This document shows positions 1-7,831 of a stretch of DNA of 64,000 nt, piece by piece (within the stretch, counting starts at the first letter, position 1; each line of letters opens with the position of its first letter). The notes beneath the pieces are model-generated. The model was not told the DNA's origin and made no database searches. It saw only the letters and a program-made list of their open reading frames with translations. The stretch comes from an uncultured Collinsella sp. GTDB taxonomy: Bacteria; Actinomycetota; Coriobacteriia; Coriobacteriales; Coriobacteriaceae. The position numbers and the translations under genes are program-made. Location of the stretch: contig UQSK01000002.1 in assembly GCA_900543605.1 (NCBI GenBank), positions 1-64,000 on the forward strand, read 5' to 3'.

Positions 1-49
1 ATCTACACCTATTAAGTCGTCGGCAGCGTCAGATGTGTATAAGAGACAG
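1..49 (+). other. Untrimmed Illumina Nextera adapter (artefact)
   Basis: Bases 1-8 (ATCTACAC) are the end of the Illumina P5 primer and 9-16 (CTATTAAG) look like an i5 index, which I recall as Nextera XT S518. Bases 17-30 are the read-1 overhang and 31-49 (AGATGTGTATAAGAGACAG) are the Tn5 mosaic end. None of this is bacterial DNA. Translated, it gives the artefact tails VSYTHLTLPTT and MCIRDS that turn up in contaminated protein databases. Confidence 0.98.
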
Positions 50-263
50 TGCCCACAGTGTAGCCGGGGGTGAGCCTGGCATCGCCGTTGGAGACCTCCT
101 CGATGCCGGCCATGATCTTGAGCAGGGTCGACTTGCCCATACCGTTGGGGCCCACGACGCCGATCTTGGCACCGGGGTAGAAGCTCAGGGTCACGTCGTC
201 AAGGATCACCTTGTCGCCATGGGCTTTACGAGCCTGATACATCTGGTAGATAAACTCTGCCAT
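50..263 (-). CDS. ettA: EttA-like ABC-F translation factor, 5' end only
   Basis: This is the first ~71 residues of an ABC-F protein that binds the ribosomal E site and couples ATP level to translation elongation. The start MAEFIYQMYQARKAHGD and the Walker A motif GPNGMGKST (about residues 38-46) are characteristic of EttA (YjjK), including the early toe region. The remaining ~490 residues, with the second ATPase domain, are missing because the contig ends here at an adapter junction, so this is an assembly truncation and not a pseudogene. The ATG is preceded by the purine-rich AAAGGATAAAAC. Confidence 0.9.
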
Positions 264-447
264 TTGCCTGTTTTATCCTTTCTACCTGCTGTTTCCCTAT
301 TCTTGTTTCGCTTTAGTGGAAACGAAATGAGAAAACCAGCTCTGAAACTTAACGAAAAAGGGGCATGGTTGCCCACACCCCCTAATACTACCTGGGAAAA
401 GTCCCCCTTAACACACTATGAACTGCGTACGCTAGTTTTCCGCAACC

Positions 448-1152
448 TTAACGAGCGGCTCGCTGCGATTTGCGCCACAACAGATACGAGTAGACGTAGA
501 CGGCTCCAACCGAACCAAACGCCAGAACCGCAATCACCGCGGCGACGACTTCACTCGAAAGCACGCTGCCTGCCACGCCCATCACAATCAGGCCAATACC
601 CAGCACCATAAAGCAGGCGCCGCCAAAACGCTGAGTACGGCGCCAGTTCTCGGGATCGGCAAGCGCCCAAGGCGTCTTGATACCGAGCGTATAGTTCTGC
701 TTCACACGCGGCAAGTAGTTGCCTACGCCGATGAATAGCAAACCGACAACACCGGAAATCAGCACGTTAACCGAACCGACCGCCGGCACCACGCCCCAGA
801 CCGTAAGCTCTCCCAGCCAGCTTATGGCGCACATGAACAAGGTGAAGGCGATTACGAAGCCCTGGTAGAACTTGCCCGAGGTTCGATATGCCTCACCTTT
901 GGGGTCGATGCGCGGCACCACGCAGAACATTGCGAGAAGCGCCAGAGGCAGCACACCGAGCGCAGAGGCCATCCAGCTAGGACCCCAACCGTCGACGGCG
1001 CCGTTCGCGCCCCAATGCGTGGGAATCTGCGCAGGCAAGCTCGGCATCACCATGAGGTGCGCTACGACATTGGCGACGCACAGAGCGATCAGCACAATCC
1101 ACACACGCCGCGATACCCCCGTGGCGTGAATGCCCTTGTTTTCGTTATTCAT
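448..1152 (-). CDS. SdpI-family (DUF1648/SdpI) membrane protein
   Basis: A 234-residue membrane protein with about six hydrophobic segments. The DUF1648 signature is seen near the start (PAQIPTHWGANGAVDGWG), followed by an SdpI-type region (LPRVKQNYTLGIKTPWAL). In Bacillus, SdpI gives immunity to the SdpC toxin and sequesters the repressor SdpR. I place the start at 1152, where ATGAATAA overlaps the end of the upstream repressor gene by 8 bases and an AAGGTGATAAGG sequence serves as ribosome site. No sdpABC toxin genes are nearby, so an immunity or signal-sensing role is inferred. Confidence 0.8.
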   Translation of the reverse strand: MNNENKGIHATGVSRRVWIVLIALCVANVVAHLMVMPSLPAQIPTHWGANGAVDGWGPSWMASALGVLPLALLAMFCVVPRIDPKGEAYRTSGKFYQGFVIAFTLFMCAISWLGELTVWGVVPAVGSVNVLISGVVGLLFIGVGNYLPRVKQNYTLGIKTPWALADPENWRRTQRFGGACFMVLGIGLIVMGVAGSVLSSEVVAAVIAVLAFGSVGAVYVYSYLLWRKSQRAAR

Positions 1153-1423
1153 CCTTATCACCTTCCGTGTTTGTAAAGCCCATAAACCAACCGATCAAGT
1201 CCTGCATGACGGTGGTGTTTAAGCTGTATACGATGTTTTGGCCATGGCGCTCGTCGGTCACCAACCCGGCGTTTTTGAGCGTCGCCAAGTGATGGCTCAG
1301 CGACGGCTTACTGATATCGAAATGCTCGGCAAGCTCCCCCGCCGTGCAATTGCCCTCGCGCAGCAACTCCAAAATGCGCCGTCGCGTTGGATCGGCAAGC
1401 GCCTTAAAACCCTCTCCCGGCAT
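1145..1423 (-). CDS. ArsR/SdpR-family transcriptional repressor
   Basis: A 92-residue winged-helix repressor. The ArsR-type core is clear: ALADPTRRRILELLREGNCTAGELAEHF, then the recognition helix KPSLSHHLATLKNAGLV and the wing HGQNIVYSLN. It lacks the metal-binding ELCVCDL motif of ArsR metal sensors, which fits the SdpR/autorepressor subgroup. The start is set at 1423 because AAAGGAGG lies just upstream of that ATG; longer starts have no ribosome site. It overlaps the SdpI-like gene, so the two are translationally coupled and probably autoregulated through the palindrome at 1472-1495. Confidence 0.88.
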   Translation of the reverse strand: MPGEGFKALADPTRRRILELLREGNCTAGELAEHFDISKPSLSHHLATLKNAGLVTDERHGQNIVYSLNTTVMQDLIGWFMGFTNTEGDKDE

Positions 1424-1471
1424 AAGACCTCCTTTCATCATCTCTCATGACGTGCACACTATACTCAATAT

Positions 1472-1495
1472 TTAGATGTTTGTCTAACTATCTAA
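1472..1495. promoter_or_regulatory. Candidate operator of the SdpR-like repressor
   Basis: TTAGAT and ATCTAA are perfect inverted half-sites separated by 12 bases, about 50 bases upstream of the repressor start, in an AT-rich promoter-like stretch. The spacer contains GTCTAA, a further partial half-site. Position and symmetry fit ArsR-family autoregulation; binding is inferred. Confidence 0.5.
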
Positions 1496-1602
1496 CCGCA
1501 TTGCTTCAAACCACATCAAAGCAAACGCCATCGCAACCTATGGGCGATTACCTATAATGGCGATAGCTAAAACACGACCTGCTTCCCCATCGGAGGATAT
1601 TT

Positions 1603-2400
1603 ATGACCGAAACCGCTGCCGCAGCCGCCATCGAGACACGCGACACCAAGCTCGAGATCATCATGGGCCGCGAGGCACTCGATAAGCTCGCCGATGCTAC
1701 GGTGCTGGTGCTCGGCTGCGGAGGCGTGGGCTCCAACTGCTGCGAGGCACTCGCCCGCGGCGGCATCGGACATTTCGTCATTCTGGATAAGGACGTCATC
1801 GCGCCCAGCAATATCAATCGCCAGGCCATCGCCTTTCACAGCACCATCGGAAAGCGCAAGGTTGACGTGATGGAAGCCATGATCCACGACATCAATCCCG
1901 CCGCTGCCGTCATCAAGCGAACTGAATACTTGCTGAGCGACAACATCGATGATTTCTTCGCGAGCGTTTTGGAGCAGACGGACGGCAAGCTCGACTACGT
2001 CGTCGACGCCATCGACACCATCTCGGCCAAGCTCACCATTGCCAAATATGCTCAGGACCACGACATTCGTTTGGTTAGCTCCATGGGCGGGGCCAACAAG
2101 CTCCATCCCGAGTGCCTCCGCTTTGCCGACATCTTCGATACAGTGCGTGACCCCATGAGCCGCATTATGCGCAAAGAATGCAAGAAACGCGGAATCAAGA
2201 GCCTGCATGTACTGTTTAGCTGTGAGGAATCGGTTAAGACACAGCCCCGCGACCCTTCCAATATCCACGAGCGTACCGAGCTGGGAACCGCCAGCTTTAT
2301 GCCGCCCATCATGGGTCAGATGATTGCCGGCGAGGTTATCCGCCAGATCAGTGGGCGCGGCACCGAGCGCGTGCGCGCCGATGGCCAGCGCCTGGACTAG
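1603..2400 (+). CDS. tcdA: tRNA threonylcarbamoyladenosine dehydratase (TcdA)
   Basis: A 265-residue ThiF/E1-like enzyme that ATP-dependently cyclises t6A37 of tRNA to ct6A. The nucleotide-binding loop VLVLGCGGVGSNCCEALARGG (about residues 36-56) and the DKDVIAPSNINRQ motif are typical of the superfamily, and the family-specific region RDPMSRIMRKECKKRGIKSLHVLFSCEES is present. Length matches E. coli TcdA (CsdL). A GGAGG lies at an ordinary distance before the ATG. The downstream tatD gene starts 14 bases after the stop, so they are probably cotranscribed. Confidence 0.9.
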   Translation: MTETAAAAAIETRDTKLEIIMGREALDKLADATVLVLGCGGVGSNCCEALARGGIGHFVILDKDVIAPSNINRQAIAFHSTIGKRKVDVMEAMIHDINPAAAVIKRTEYLLSDNIDDFFASVLEQTDGKLDYVVDAIDTISAKLTIAKYAQDHDIRLVSSMGGANKLHPECLRFADIFDTVRDPMSRIMRKECKKRGIKSLHVLFSCEESVKTQPRDPSNIHERTELGTASFMPPIMGQMIAGEVIRQISGRGTERVRADGQRLD

Positions 2401-2414
2401 CAGGATGCCCTGCG

Positions 2415-3197
2415 ATGGAACCGCGATTCTTTGACACGCATTGTCACCTTGATTTGATGCTCAGCCCCGATGCTACGGCCAATGAGTCGGCGGCATTGGG
2501 TCTGGGGCTCTTTGACTGTGGCATCGACCCATGCGACTTCGAGGCAGCAAAAAAGCGGGCCAGCCGTTACCCAAACATTATCGCGGGCGTCGGCCTCCAT
2601 CCCTGGTGGCTCGCCGACGGCCGCTGCGGTCCTGCCGAAGTCAATCTGCTTTGCGAAGTTGCTGCCCAAGGGCGCTACATCGGCGAGGTGGGACTCGACT
2701 TTTCCACTCGTTTTGCTGGAAGCGAGCCGCTGCAAATACAGGCACTTGACCGGCTCTGCGATACGCTCGTGCAGCATCCTCTTACCGGACGCGTGATATC
2801 AATTCATGCCGTTCGTTCGGCAGGAGCCGTACTGGACGTCCTCGAATCGCATGGACTACTCATCCCAAACCCCGACTCCCCCGTTATCATCTTCCACTGG
2901 TTTAGCGGTACTTCGGACGAACTCGTCCGCGCGCGCGATGCAGGCTGCTATTTTTCCGTCAACGAACGCATGCTCGCGACCAAGCGCGGTCGCGAATACG
3001 CACGACAGATCCCACTCGACCGCCTACTGCTCGAGACCGATTCACCAGCCGAACCAAACACAGAAACAAGCGCACAGTCGCTCATCAGATCGCTCGCATG
3101 GACCTCAGAACGCATCGCCTCACTCAAAAACTGTGGCGCAAAGCACATCGAGTCGGCAGTTTTGGCAAATTCACGCTCTGTTTTTAGCCTTCGCTGA
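2415..3197 (+). CDS. TatD-family metal-dependent hydrolase
   Basis: A 260-residue TIM-barrel hydrolase of the TatD DNase family. Visible metal ligands include the N-terminal FFDTHCHLDL, the catalytic Glu in IGEVGLDF, the His in FHWFSG and the Asp in LLLETDSP. Family members are 3'-5' exonucleases or deacylases; the substrate here is not fixed by sequence. It follows tcdA closely. The stop codon lies only five bases before a 34-bp inverted repeat of an inserted element, so its transcription terminator may be supplied by, or have been disturbed by, that element. Confidence 0.85.
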   Translation: MEPRFFDTHCHLDLMLSPDATANESAALGLGLFDCGIDPCDFEAAKKRASRYPNIIAGVGLHPWWLADGRCGPAEVNLLCEVAAQGRYIGEVGLDFSTRFAGSEPLQIQALDRLCDTLVQHPLTGRVISIHAVRSAGAVLDVLESHGLLIPNPDSPVIIFHWFSGTSDELVRARDAGCYFSVNERMLATKRGREYARQIPLDRLLLETDSPAEPNTETSAQSLIRSLAWTSERIASLKNCGAKHIESAVLANSRSVFSLR

Positions 3198-3202
3198 CCC
3201 CT

Positions 3203-3432
3203 GTGGTCAAAAAATGTCAAATATGAGTACTGTTACCGAAATGGATACATTACTTTGAGCTTTCCGACCACCAGAATGATCTACGATTGTCCATTAACTA
3301 ACACTTTTACAGTCATTCCTCCTACATTTTCGCAAGTTTAAACCCCTCCAAACGCTTAAATCACGTCTGAAGGGGTCAATTATGCTGCGACTAAATTAGT
3401 CACAGTACTCATATTTGGCATTTTTTGACCAC
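3203..3432. repeat. MITE-like element with 34-bp terminal inverted repeats
   Basis: The left repeat at 3203-3236 starts GTGGTCAAAAAATG and continues through CAAATATGAGTACTG. Its reverse complement recurs at 3399-3432 with 32 of 34 positions identical. The 162 bases between are AT-rich and have no plausible reading frame. No target duplication is obvious. It fills the gap between the convergent tatD and kinase genes. The structure suggests a miniature inverted-repeat element or a large palindromic intergenic repeat mobilised in trans. Confidence 0.75.
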
Positions 3433-3476
3433 CGAGTCACAGGGAGGCACTAATGCAGCTCCCTGAGCCCGCTCGG

Positions 3477-4340
3477 CTATTCGGAAATCGGCGCCCCGTG
3501 GCCCCAAGAACCTTCCATACCGCACACGGTCGAGGCAAACCCGGCAGCAAAGTCGAGCGCGCGCTCGATGGCCTCGGCGCCATCCTCACCGCGCTTGACG
3601 GAATCGAGATAGCACATCAAAAACGAGGTGAGGAACGAGTCGCCCGCCCCCATGGTGTCCTTCATGTCCGTTACCGGTTTAGCCAGCTGGCGGTAATAAC
3701 GCTCGCCGTCGTAAGCAATGCAGCCCTCGGCGCCCGCCGTAGCCGACACAAAACGCGGACCCAGGCCCTTCACCCATGCCAGACGCTCGCGAATCTCGTC
3801 CTCACTCGCAGCATCCGCCGCACTAAAGAAAGCGAAATCGACGTAGGGCGCAATCTGCTCGTAGTACTCGTCGGTGGAGTCGTCCGAAAAGTCAAAAGAG
3901 ACCGTGACGCCCGCTGCCTTCAACTTGGGCAGCTCGCGCTCGGTAAAGCAATAGTTGCCCGAATGAACCACATCGAACTGCTTCATGTACGCAAGATCAA
4001 AGCGATCGAGGACATAGCGCGCATCGCCACGGATACCGCCCTCGTTGGAGCCAAGGAAGACACGGTCACCGTCAACGACGGTCACGCGAGCCGCTCCGTT
4101 CTCGCCAATCATCTGCTCGCACTTGTCAAGCTCGATACCCTCATCCTCGAGGCTTGCAATGACATGCTCGGCAGCGGCGTCATTACCAAAAATGCCCATG
4201 TATGCAGAGCGTGCGGCACCGCATTTCTTGGCATAAACGGCGAAGTTCACCGCATTGCCGCCGGGATACATGGTGTGGATATGCTCGTAGCGATCGACGA
4301 CGTTGTCGCCAAATCCGAGCGCGTTAACGTTAAATGCCAT
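3477..4340 (-). CDS. PfkB-family kinase, FrlD-like fructoselysine 6-kinase
   Basis: A 287-residue ribokinase-fold sugar kinase. The N-terminal substrate motif PGGNAVNFAVYAKKCG and the C-terminal catalytic motif DTMGAGDSFLTSFL, with the catalytic Asp in GAGDS, are both intact. Together with the FrlB-like deglycase just upstream it points to phosphorylation of an Amadori compound such as fructoselysine at C6. It is the last gene of a minus-strand operon, 14 bases after the deglycase. The exact substrate (fructoselysine, glucoselysine or a fructosyl amino acid) is inferred from context. Confidence 0.8.
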   Translation of the reverse strand: MAFNVNALGFGDNVVDRYEHIHTMYPGGNAVNFAVYAKKCGAARSAYMGIFGNDAAAEHVIASLEDEGIELDKCEQMIGENGAARVTVVDGDRVFLGSNEGGIRGDARYVLDRFDLAYMKQFDVVHSGNYCFTERELPKLKAAGVTVSFDFSDDSTDEYYEQIAPYVDFAFFSAADAASEDEIRERLAWVKGLGPRFVSATAGAEGCIAYDGERYYRQLAKPVTDMKDTMGAGDSFLTSFLMCYLDSVKRGEDGAEAIERALDFAAGFASTVCGMEGSWGHGAPISE

Positions 4341-4354
4341 GGCCTTTGTCCCTT

Positions 4355-5323
4355 CTAGTACTCGACAACACCCATATAGCGACGGAAATCGGGATCGTGA
4401 TCAAACACCTTGCCGCGTGCAGCACGCAGCTCGCAGTTCATGGCGTAGAACAGCACCGGGTCCAGATAGGCACGGACGCTCGCCGGCACGGCTTCCATAC
4501 CGTACTCCTTGGCATCGAGCACCATCAGCGTATCGGTATGCGTCTTAAGGAACGCCAGGGCGCGCTCGTCCATGGCACGGCACTCGCTGGAGCCCATCTG
4601 CAGGAAGTAAAAAACGCCATCCTGAGTAGCCTCGAAGGGGCCATGGAAGTACTCGGCAGAGTGGATGTAGCTGCAGTGCTGCCACTGCATCTCCATAAGA
4701 GAGCAGATAGCGAAACCGTAGGTCTGGCTAAAGTTGGGACCGCTGCCCAGAATGTAGAAGAACTCGTGCTCCTGGCAAAGCTTGGCAAAACGATCGCCCA
4801 GCTCGGCATTTACCTTCTCGCGTGCCGAGGGAAGAATCTTATCCATCTCGGCGATACCGGCATACATATCGGCAAGATCGGCGTAGCCCTCCTGCTGATC
4901 GAGCAGCTCGGCCGCAAGCGACAGCGAAATGCCAGCGGGGACCTCGGCCTGCGGCACGCCCTCTCCCCACGGGTAGACCCACGTGGTCCACTTGCCGGAG
5001 TCAATCTTGGATCCAGCGTTGTCGGTCTGGGCGATCACCGTAGCGCCGGCGGCAAGGGCAATCTCGCAGCCCTCGACGACCTCGGGGGTGTTGCCACTGT
5101 GGCTGCAAGCAATGACCAGGGACTTCTCGCCCAGACGACGCGGACGCATGATATCGAACTCGCGAGCCGTATAGATATACGAAGTGAAGGTGGTAGCCTC
5201 GCGCTGCAGAAGCTCATGAGCCGGGATCAAATCGATCATGGAGCCACCGCAAGCAATCCAGTAGACGCTGTCGAACTTGCCCTTCTCGGCAATTGCCTCT
5301 TTAATCAGATCGTGTGCGTTCAT
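4355..5323 (-). CDS. SIS-domain deglycase, FrlB-like
   Basis: A 322-residue double-SIS protein related to fructoselysine-6-phosphate deglycase, which splits the phosphorylated Amadori compound into glucose-6-phosphate and the free amine. The SIS motif SLVIACSHSGNTPEVVEG and a second domain with GSGPNFSQTYGFAICSLMEMQW and HSAEYFHGPFE, typical of FrlB-type enzymes, are visible. I set the start at 5323 (ATG after GAAAGGAACTGGAT); the frame stays open further upstream but that part has no ribosome site. It lies between the FrlC-like and FrlD-like genes. Confidence 0.82.
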   Translation of the reverse strand: MNAHDLIKEAIAEKGKFDSVYWIACGGSMIDLIPAHELLQREATTFTSYIYTAREFDIMRPRRLGEKSLVIACSHSGNTPEVVEGCEIALAAGATVIAQTDNAGSKIDSGKWTTWVYPWGEGVPQAEVPAGISLSLAAELLDQQEGYADLADMYAGIAEMDKILPSAREKVNAELGDRFAKLCQEHEFFYILGSGPNFSQTYGFAICSLMEMQWQHCSYIHSAEYFHGPFEATQDGVFYFLQMGSSECRAMDERALAFLKTHTDTLMVLDAKEYGMEAVPASVRAYLDPVLFYAMNCELRAARGKVFDHDPDFRRYMGVVEY

Positions 5324-5385
5324 ATCCAGTTCCTTTCTTGTTTGGCCCGCAATCAATGACGTTGGTTGCGTGGCCGATGGTTGTT

Positions 5386-6237
5386 TTAGTCAATCAGATA
5401 TTTCTCGAATGCGGCCATGTTCTTGGCATCTGCGGCCGCCGGGTCATCGTAGTAACGACCGTCCGTGATTTCCTGGCCCAGCATGCCGTCGAAACCATGG
5501 GCGTTGAGCGTGGCGACGAAGGCGTCCATATCGTGCTTGCCATCGCCCCACACCAGATGGCCATACGGGTCACCGTCGATAAAGTGCATCTCGTGAATTG
5601 CCCCATCACCAAAGGCGGCAAACCAGTCCTCGAGCGTCTCGCGCGCAACGCCCATCGCAGTTGTATCAACCATGGGCTGTAAGTACGGGCTCGCGACCTC
5701 GTCAATCATGCGCTTCGCATCGGAAACCGTCGTCACAAGGTTGCTCTCCTCGGGACGCAGGCTTTCCATCGTAAGCACCAGACCGTGCTCCCCGGCATAC
5801 TCCGCCAGAATGGACAAGTGCTCGCGGCTGCGCTTCCAGGCTTCCTCGCGGTCCTCGTCCCAGTCGCCCCAGCCCGAGTTGATGGACATACGGTCGCACC
5901 CAAGTACCTCGGCAAGCTCAATGCCGTGCTTAAAGTACGCCAGGCTGCGCTGTTCATGCAGCGGCTTGCGTGCGCAGTACTGCCAAGGATAGACAACATT
6001 CTCGGGGCACAGAGTACGATACCTAAGCCCACGGTCTGCAGCCTTTTTCGCCAGGACCTCAGCCTCAAAGTAGCCCGTGTGATCGAGCGTCACATGCGGC
6101 TCCGCGCACCACAGCTCAATGGACTCAAAGCCCAAGCGCTGCTGCACATCAAGGAAGTAATCGAGCGACCACATGATGTAGTGGATATTCATGCCTGCAA
6201 TCTGTTCGCGGCGCAGCGTCGGTTTGGATTCAGGCAT
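5386..6237 (-). CDS. Sugar epimerase/isomerase, FrlC-like
   Basis: A 283-residue TIM-barrel protein of the AP-endonuclease-2/xylose-isomerase-like family. Motifs resembling FrlC (fructoselysine 3-epimerase) include LTMESLRPEESNLVTTVSDAKRMI, where Glu is a likely metal ligand, PMVDTTAMGVA, and HEMHFIDGDPYGHLVWGDG with His/Asp ligands. FrlC interconverts psicoselysine and fructoselysine, widening the substrate range. AAGGAGGCATAAG precedes the ATG, and the previous gene stops one base before, so translation is coupled. Confidence 0.72.
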   Translation of the reverse strand: MPESKPTLRREQIAGMNIHYIMWSLDYFLDVQQRLGFESIELWCAEPHVTLDHTGYFEAEVLAKKAADRGLRYRTLCPENVVYPWQYCARKPLHEQRSLAYFKHGIELAEVLGCDRMSINSGWGDWDEDREEAWKRSREHLSILAEYAGEHGLVLTMESLRPEESNLVTTVSDAKRMIDEVASPYLQPMVDTTAMGVARETLEDWFAAFGDGAIHEMHFIDGDPYGHLVWGDGKHDMDAFVATLNAHGFDGMLGQEITDGRYYDDPAAADAKNMAAFEKYLID

Positions 6238-6238
6238 C

Positions 6239-7822
6239 TTATGCCTCCTTATTTCGATCGAACACGATTTGTCCGTCCGACATCGTCATATCAACCGCAA
6301 GATCGCGTGTGTCGCGATAATCGAGGTCGAACACATCCCGATCGAGTACGCAGATATCGGCAAGCTTGCCAACCTCAAGCGTACCCAGCTCGTCTTCGCG
6401 CATCAGGTCGTACGCGCCCCCGGCAGTCCAAGCGCGCAAAAGCTCGACAAGCGTCAGCACGTTGGCCTCATTCACGGGAAGTCCGTCGGCGAAGAACCCG
6501 CCGCACGCGCTGTAGATTGACTCGCCCAAGCTCGGAATCAACAGCGGCAAATCAGTGCCACAGCACACTGTGCATCCGGAATCTTCCATGCCGCGGCGAT
6601 TCCAGCTGTGCAAAAGTCGCGTCTCGCCAATTTGTCGACGCATCATCGACAGGCAATCCTCGCGCCGGTCCAGCGTCAGAATCTGCGGATAGACCTCGCA
6701 AATTCCACCTAACTTGCCAAACTCGACAAGATCGGTCGGGTCAGAGTTCTCGAGATCGGTAATCGCATGGCGGCGAAGCATCCGTCCATGCTCGTCTCGA
6801 GGCAGCGAGGCATAGAGCGCCACGGTGCGACGAACGGCGCCATCGCCCTGGCAATGCAAGGAATATCGGAAGCCGTCAGCATCAATTGCACGCAGCTCGC
6901 TTTCAATCAGATCCCACTCTGGCTCCTCGACGACCGTCTTGCCGGCAGCGCCCGCATCGGCCGTATCCTCATAGGGGTCAATCATCTCGGCAAGCCCCGC
7001 CCATACGCCGCGATCGGTCATACGGTTGAAGCCAGAAAAACGAACGAACGGTCCCCGGAAGCGCTCTCGTGCCTCGCGAGCATATGCCAGATTTGCACCA
7101 GCGCCCACCGGCTGCGACATCATAGAGACGCGAACCGTCAGCTCGCCAGATTCCTCACGGCGAGCCATTTCGTCGGCAAAGCCGTAGTAGTCATCAAACG
7201 CCATCTCCTTGATGGCGGTAACGCCGCGCTCGTTAAGCATGCTCATGTAGTCCGAATACCCCGCGCGCACCTCGGGCAACGCGAGGAAATCGCTCATCAT
7301 GCGCCAGATCTTCTCGGCATAGCACGCCTGCGGTGTAAAACCGTATCGCGCACTGGCGGCAGCATTGAGAACGCAGGTCTCCGCGCCCGGTGTAAAGCAG
7401 ACGACAGGGATATCACCAAAAAATTCGTCAAACACAGCTGCCGTATTTGCGTTCTCGGCATCCGATGCCAACGTTTCGGGCAGGTTGTGGCCAAAAGCCG
7501 CCGCGCAATCCGGATGATCATCTTTCCATGCACGCAAGAGCGACACGGCCTCTTTGGCATCGGCGACGCCGGACAGATCAGACCCCAACGTCCGCATTGC
7601 CCAGCCCGTATAGAAGGTATGCACATCGATCAGGCCGGGCATGACGGTGCGGTCGCCCAGGTCAACTACCTCGTCCGCTTGGGTCAAATACGAAGCTACC
7701 TCGCACTTGGTGCCAACAGCCTCAATTCGATTGCCACGGACCGCTACGAAACCTTCAAACGGCAGGTCCCCCGTACCGGTAAAGACGCTCTTAGACGTCA
7801 GGACCGTCAAACGATCAGACAT
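6239..7822 (-). CDS. YtcJ-like amidohydrolase with altered metal site
   Basis: A 527-residue amidohydrolase of the YtcJ/exoenzyme-regulatory type. The N-terminal beta domain, VMPGLIDVHTF (residues 60-70), an internal LHCQGDGAVRR, RRHAITDLENSDP and the C-terminal CCGTDLPLLIPSLGES plus LGTLEVGKLADICVLD all fit. The usual HxH metal pair after the first strand is H68-T-F70 here, so one ligand is missing. Start at 7822 follows AGGTGG. As part of the Amadori-compound operon it may deacylate or de-amidate the substrate, for example a peptide-bound or acylated form; that is inference. Confidence 0.75.
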   Translation of the reverse strand: MSDRLTVLTSKSVFTGTGDLPFEGFVAVRGNRIEAVGTKCEVASYLTQADEVVDLGDRTVMPGLIDVHTFYTGWAMRTLGSDLSGVADAKEAVSLLRAWKDDHPDCAAAFGHNLPETLASDAENANTAAVFDEFFGDIPVVCFTPGAETCVLNAAASARYGFTPQACYAEKIWRMMSDFLALPEVRAGYSDYMSMLNERGVTAIKEMAFDDYYGFADEMARREESGELTVRVSMMSQPVGAGANLAYAREARERFRGPFVRFSGFNRMTDRGVWAGLAEMIDPYEDTADAGAAGKTVVEEPEWDLIESELRAIDADGFRYSLHCQGDGAVRRTVALYASLPRDEHGRMLRRHAITDLENSDPTDLVEFGKLGGICEVYPQILTLDRREDCLSMMRRQIGETRLLHSWNRRGMEDSGCTVCCGTDLPLLIPSLGESIYSACGGFFADGLPVNEANVLTLVELLRAWTAGGAYDLMREDELGTLEVGKLADICVLDRDVFDLDYRDTRDLAVDMTMSDGQIVFDRNKEA

Positions 7823-7831
7823 CACAACCAC

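Noticed and set aside
33..611. 192-codon ORF beginning MCIRDS
   Set aside because: Begins in the sequencing adapter and runs antisense to ettA and the SdpI-like gene.
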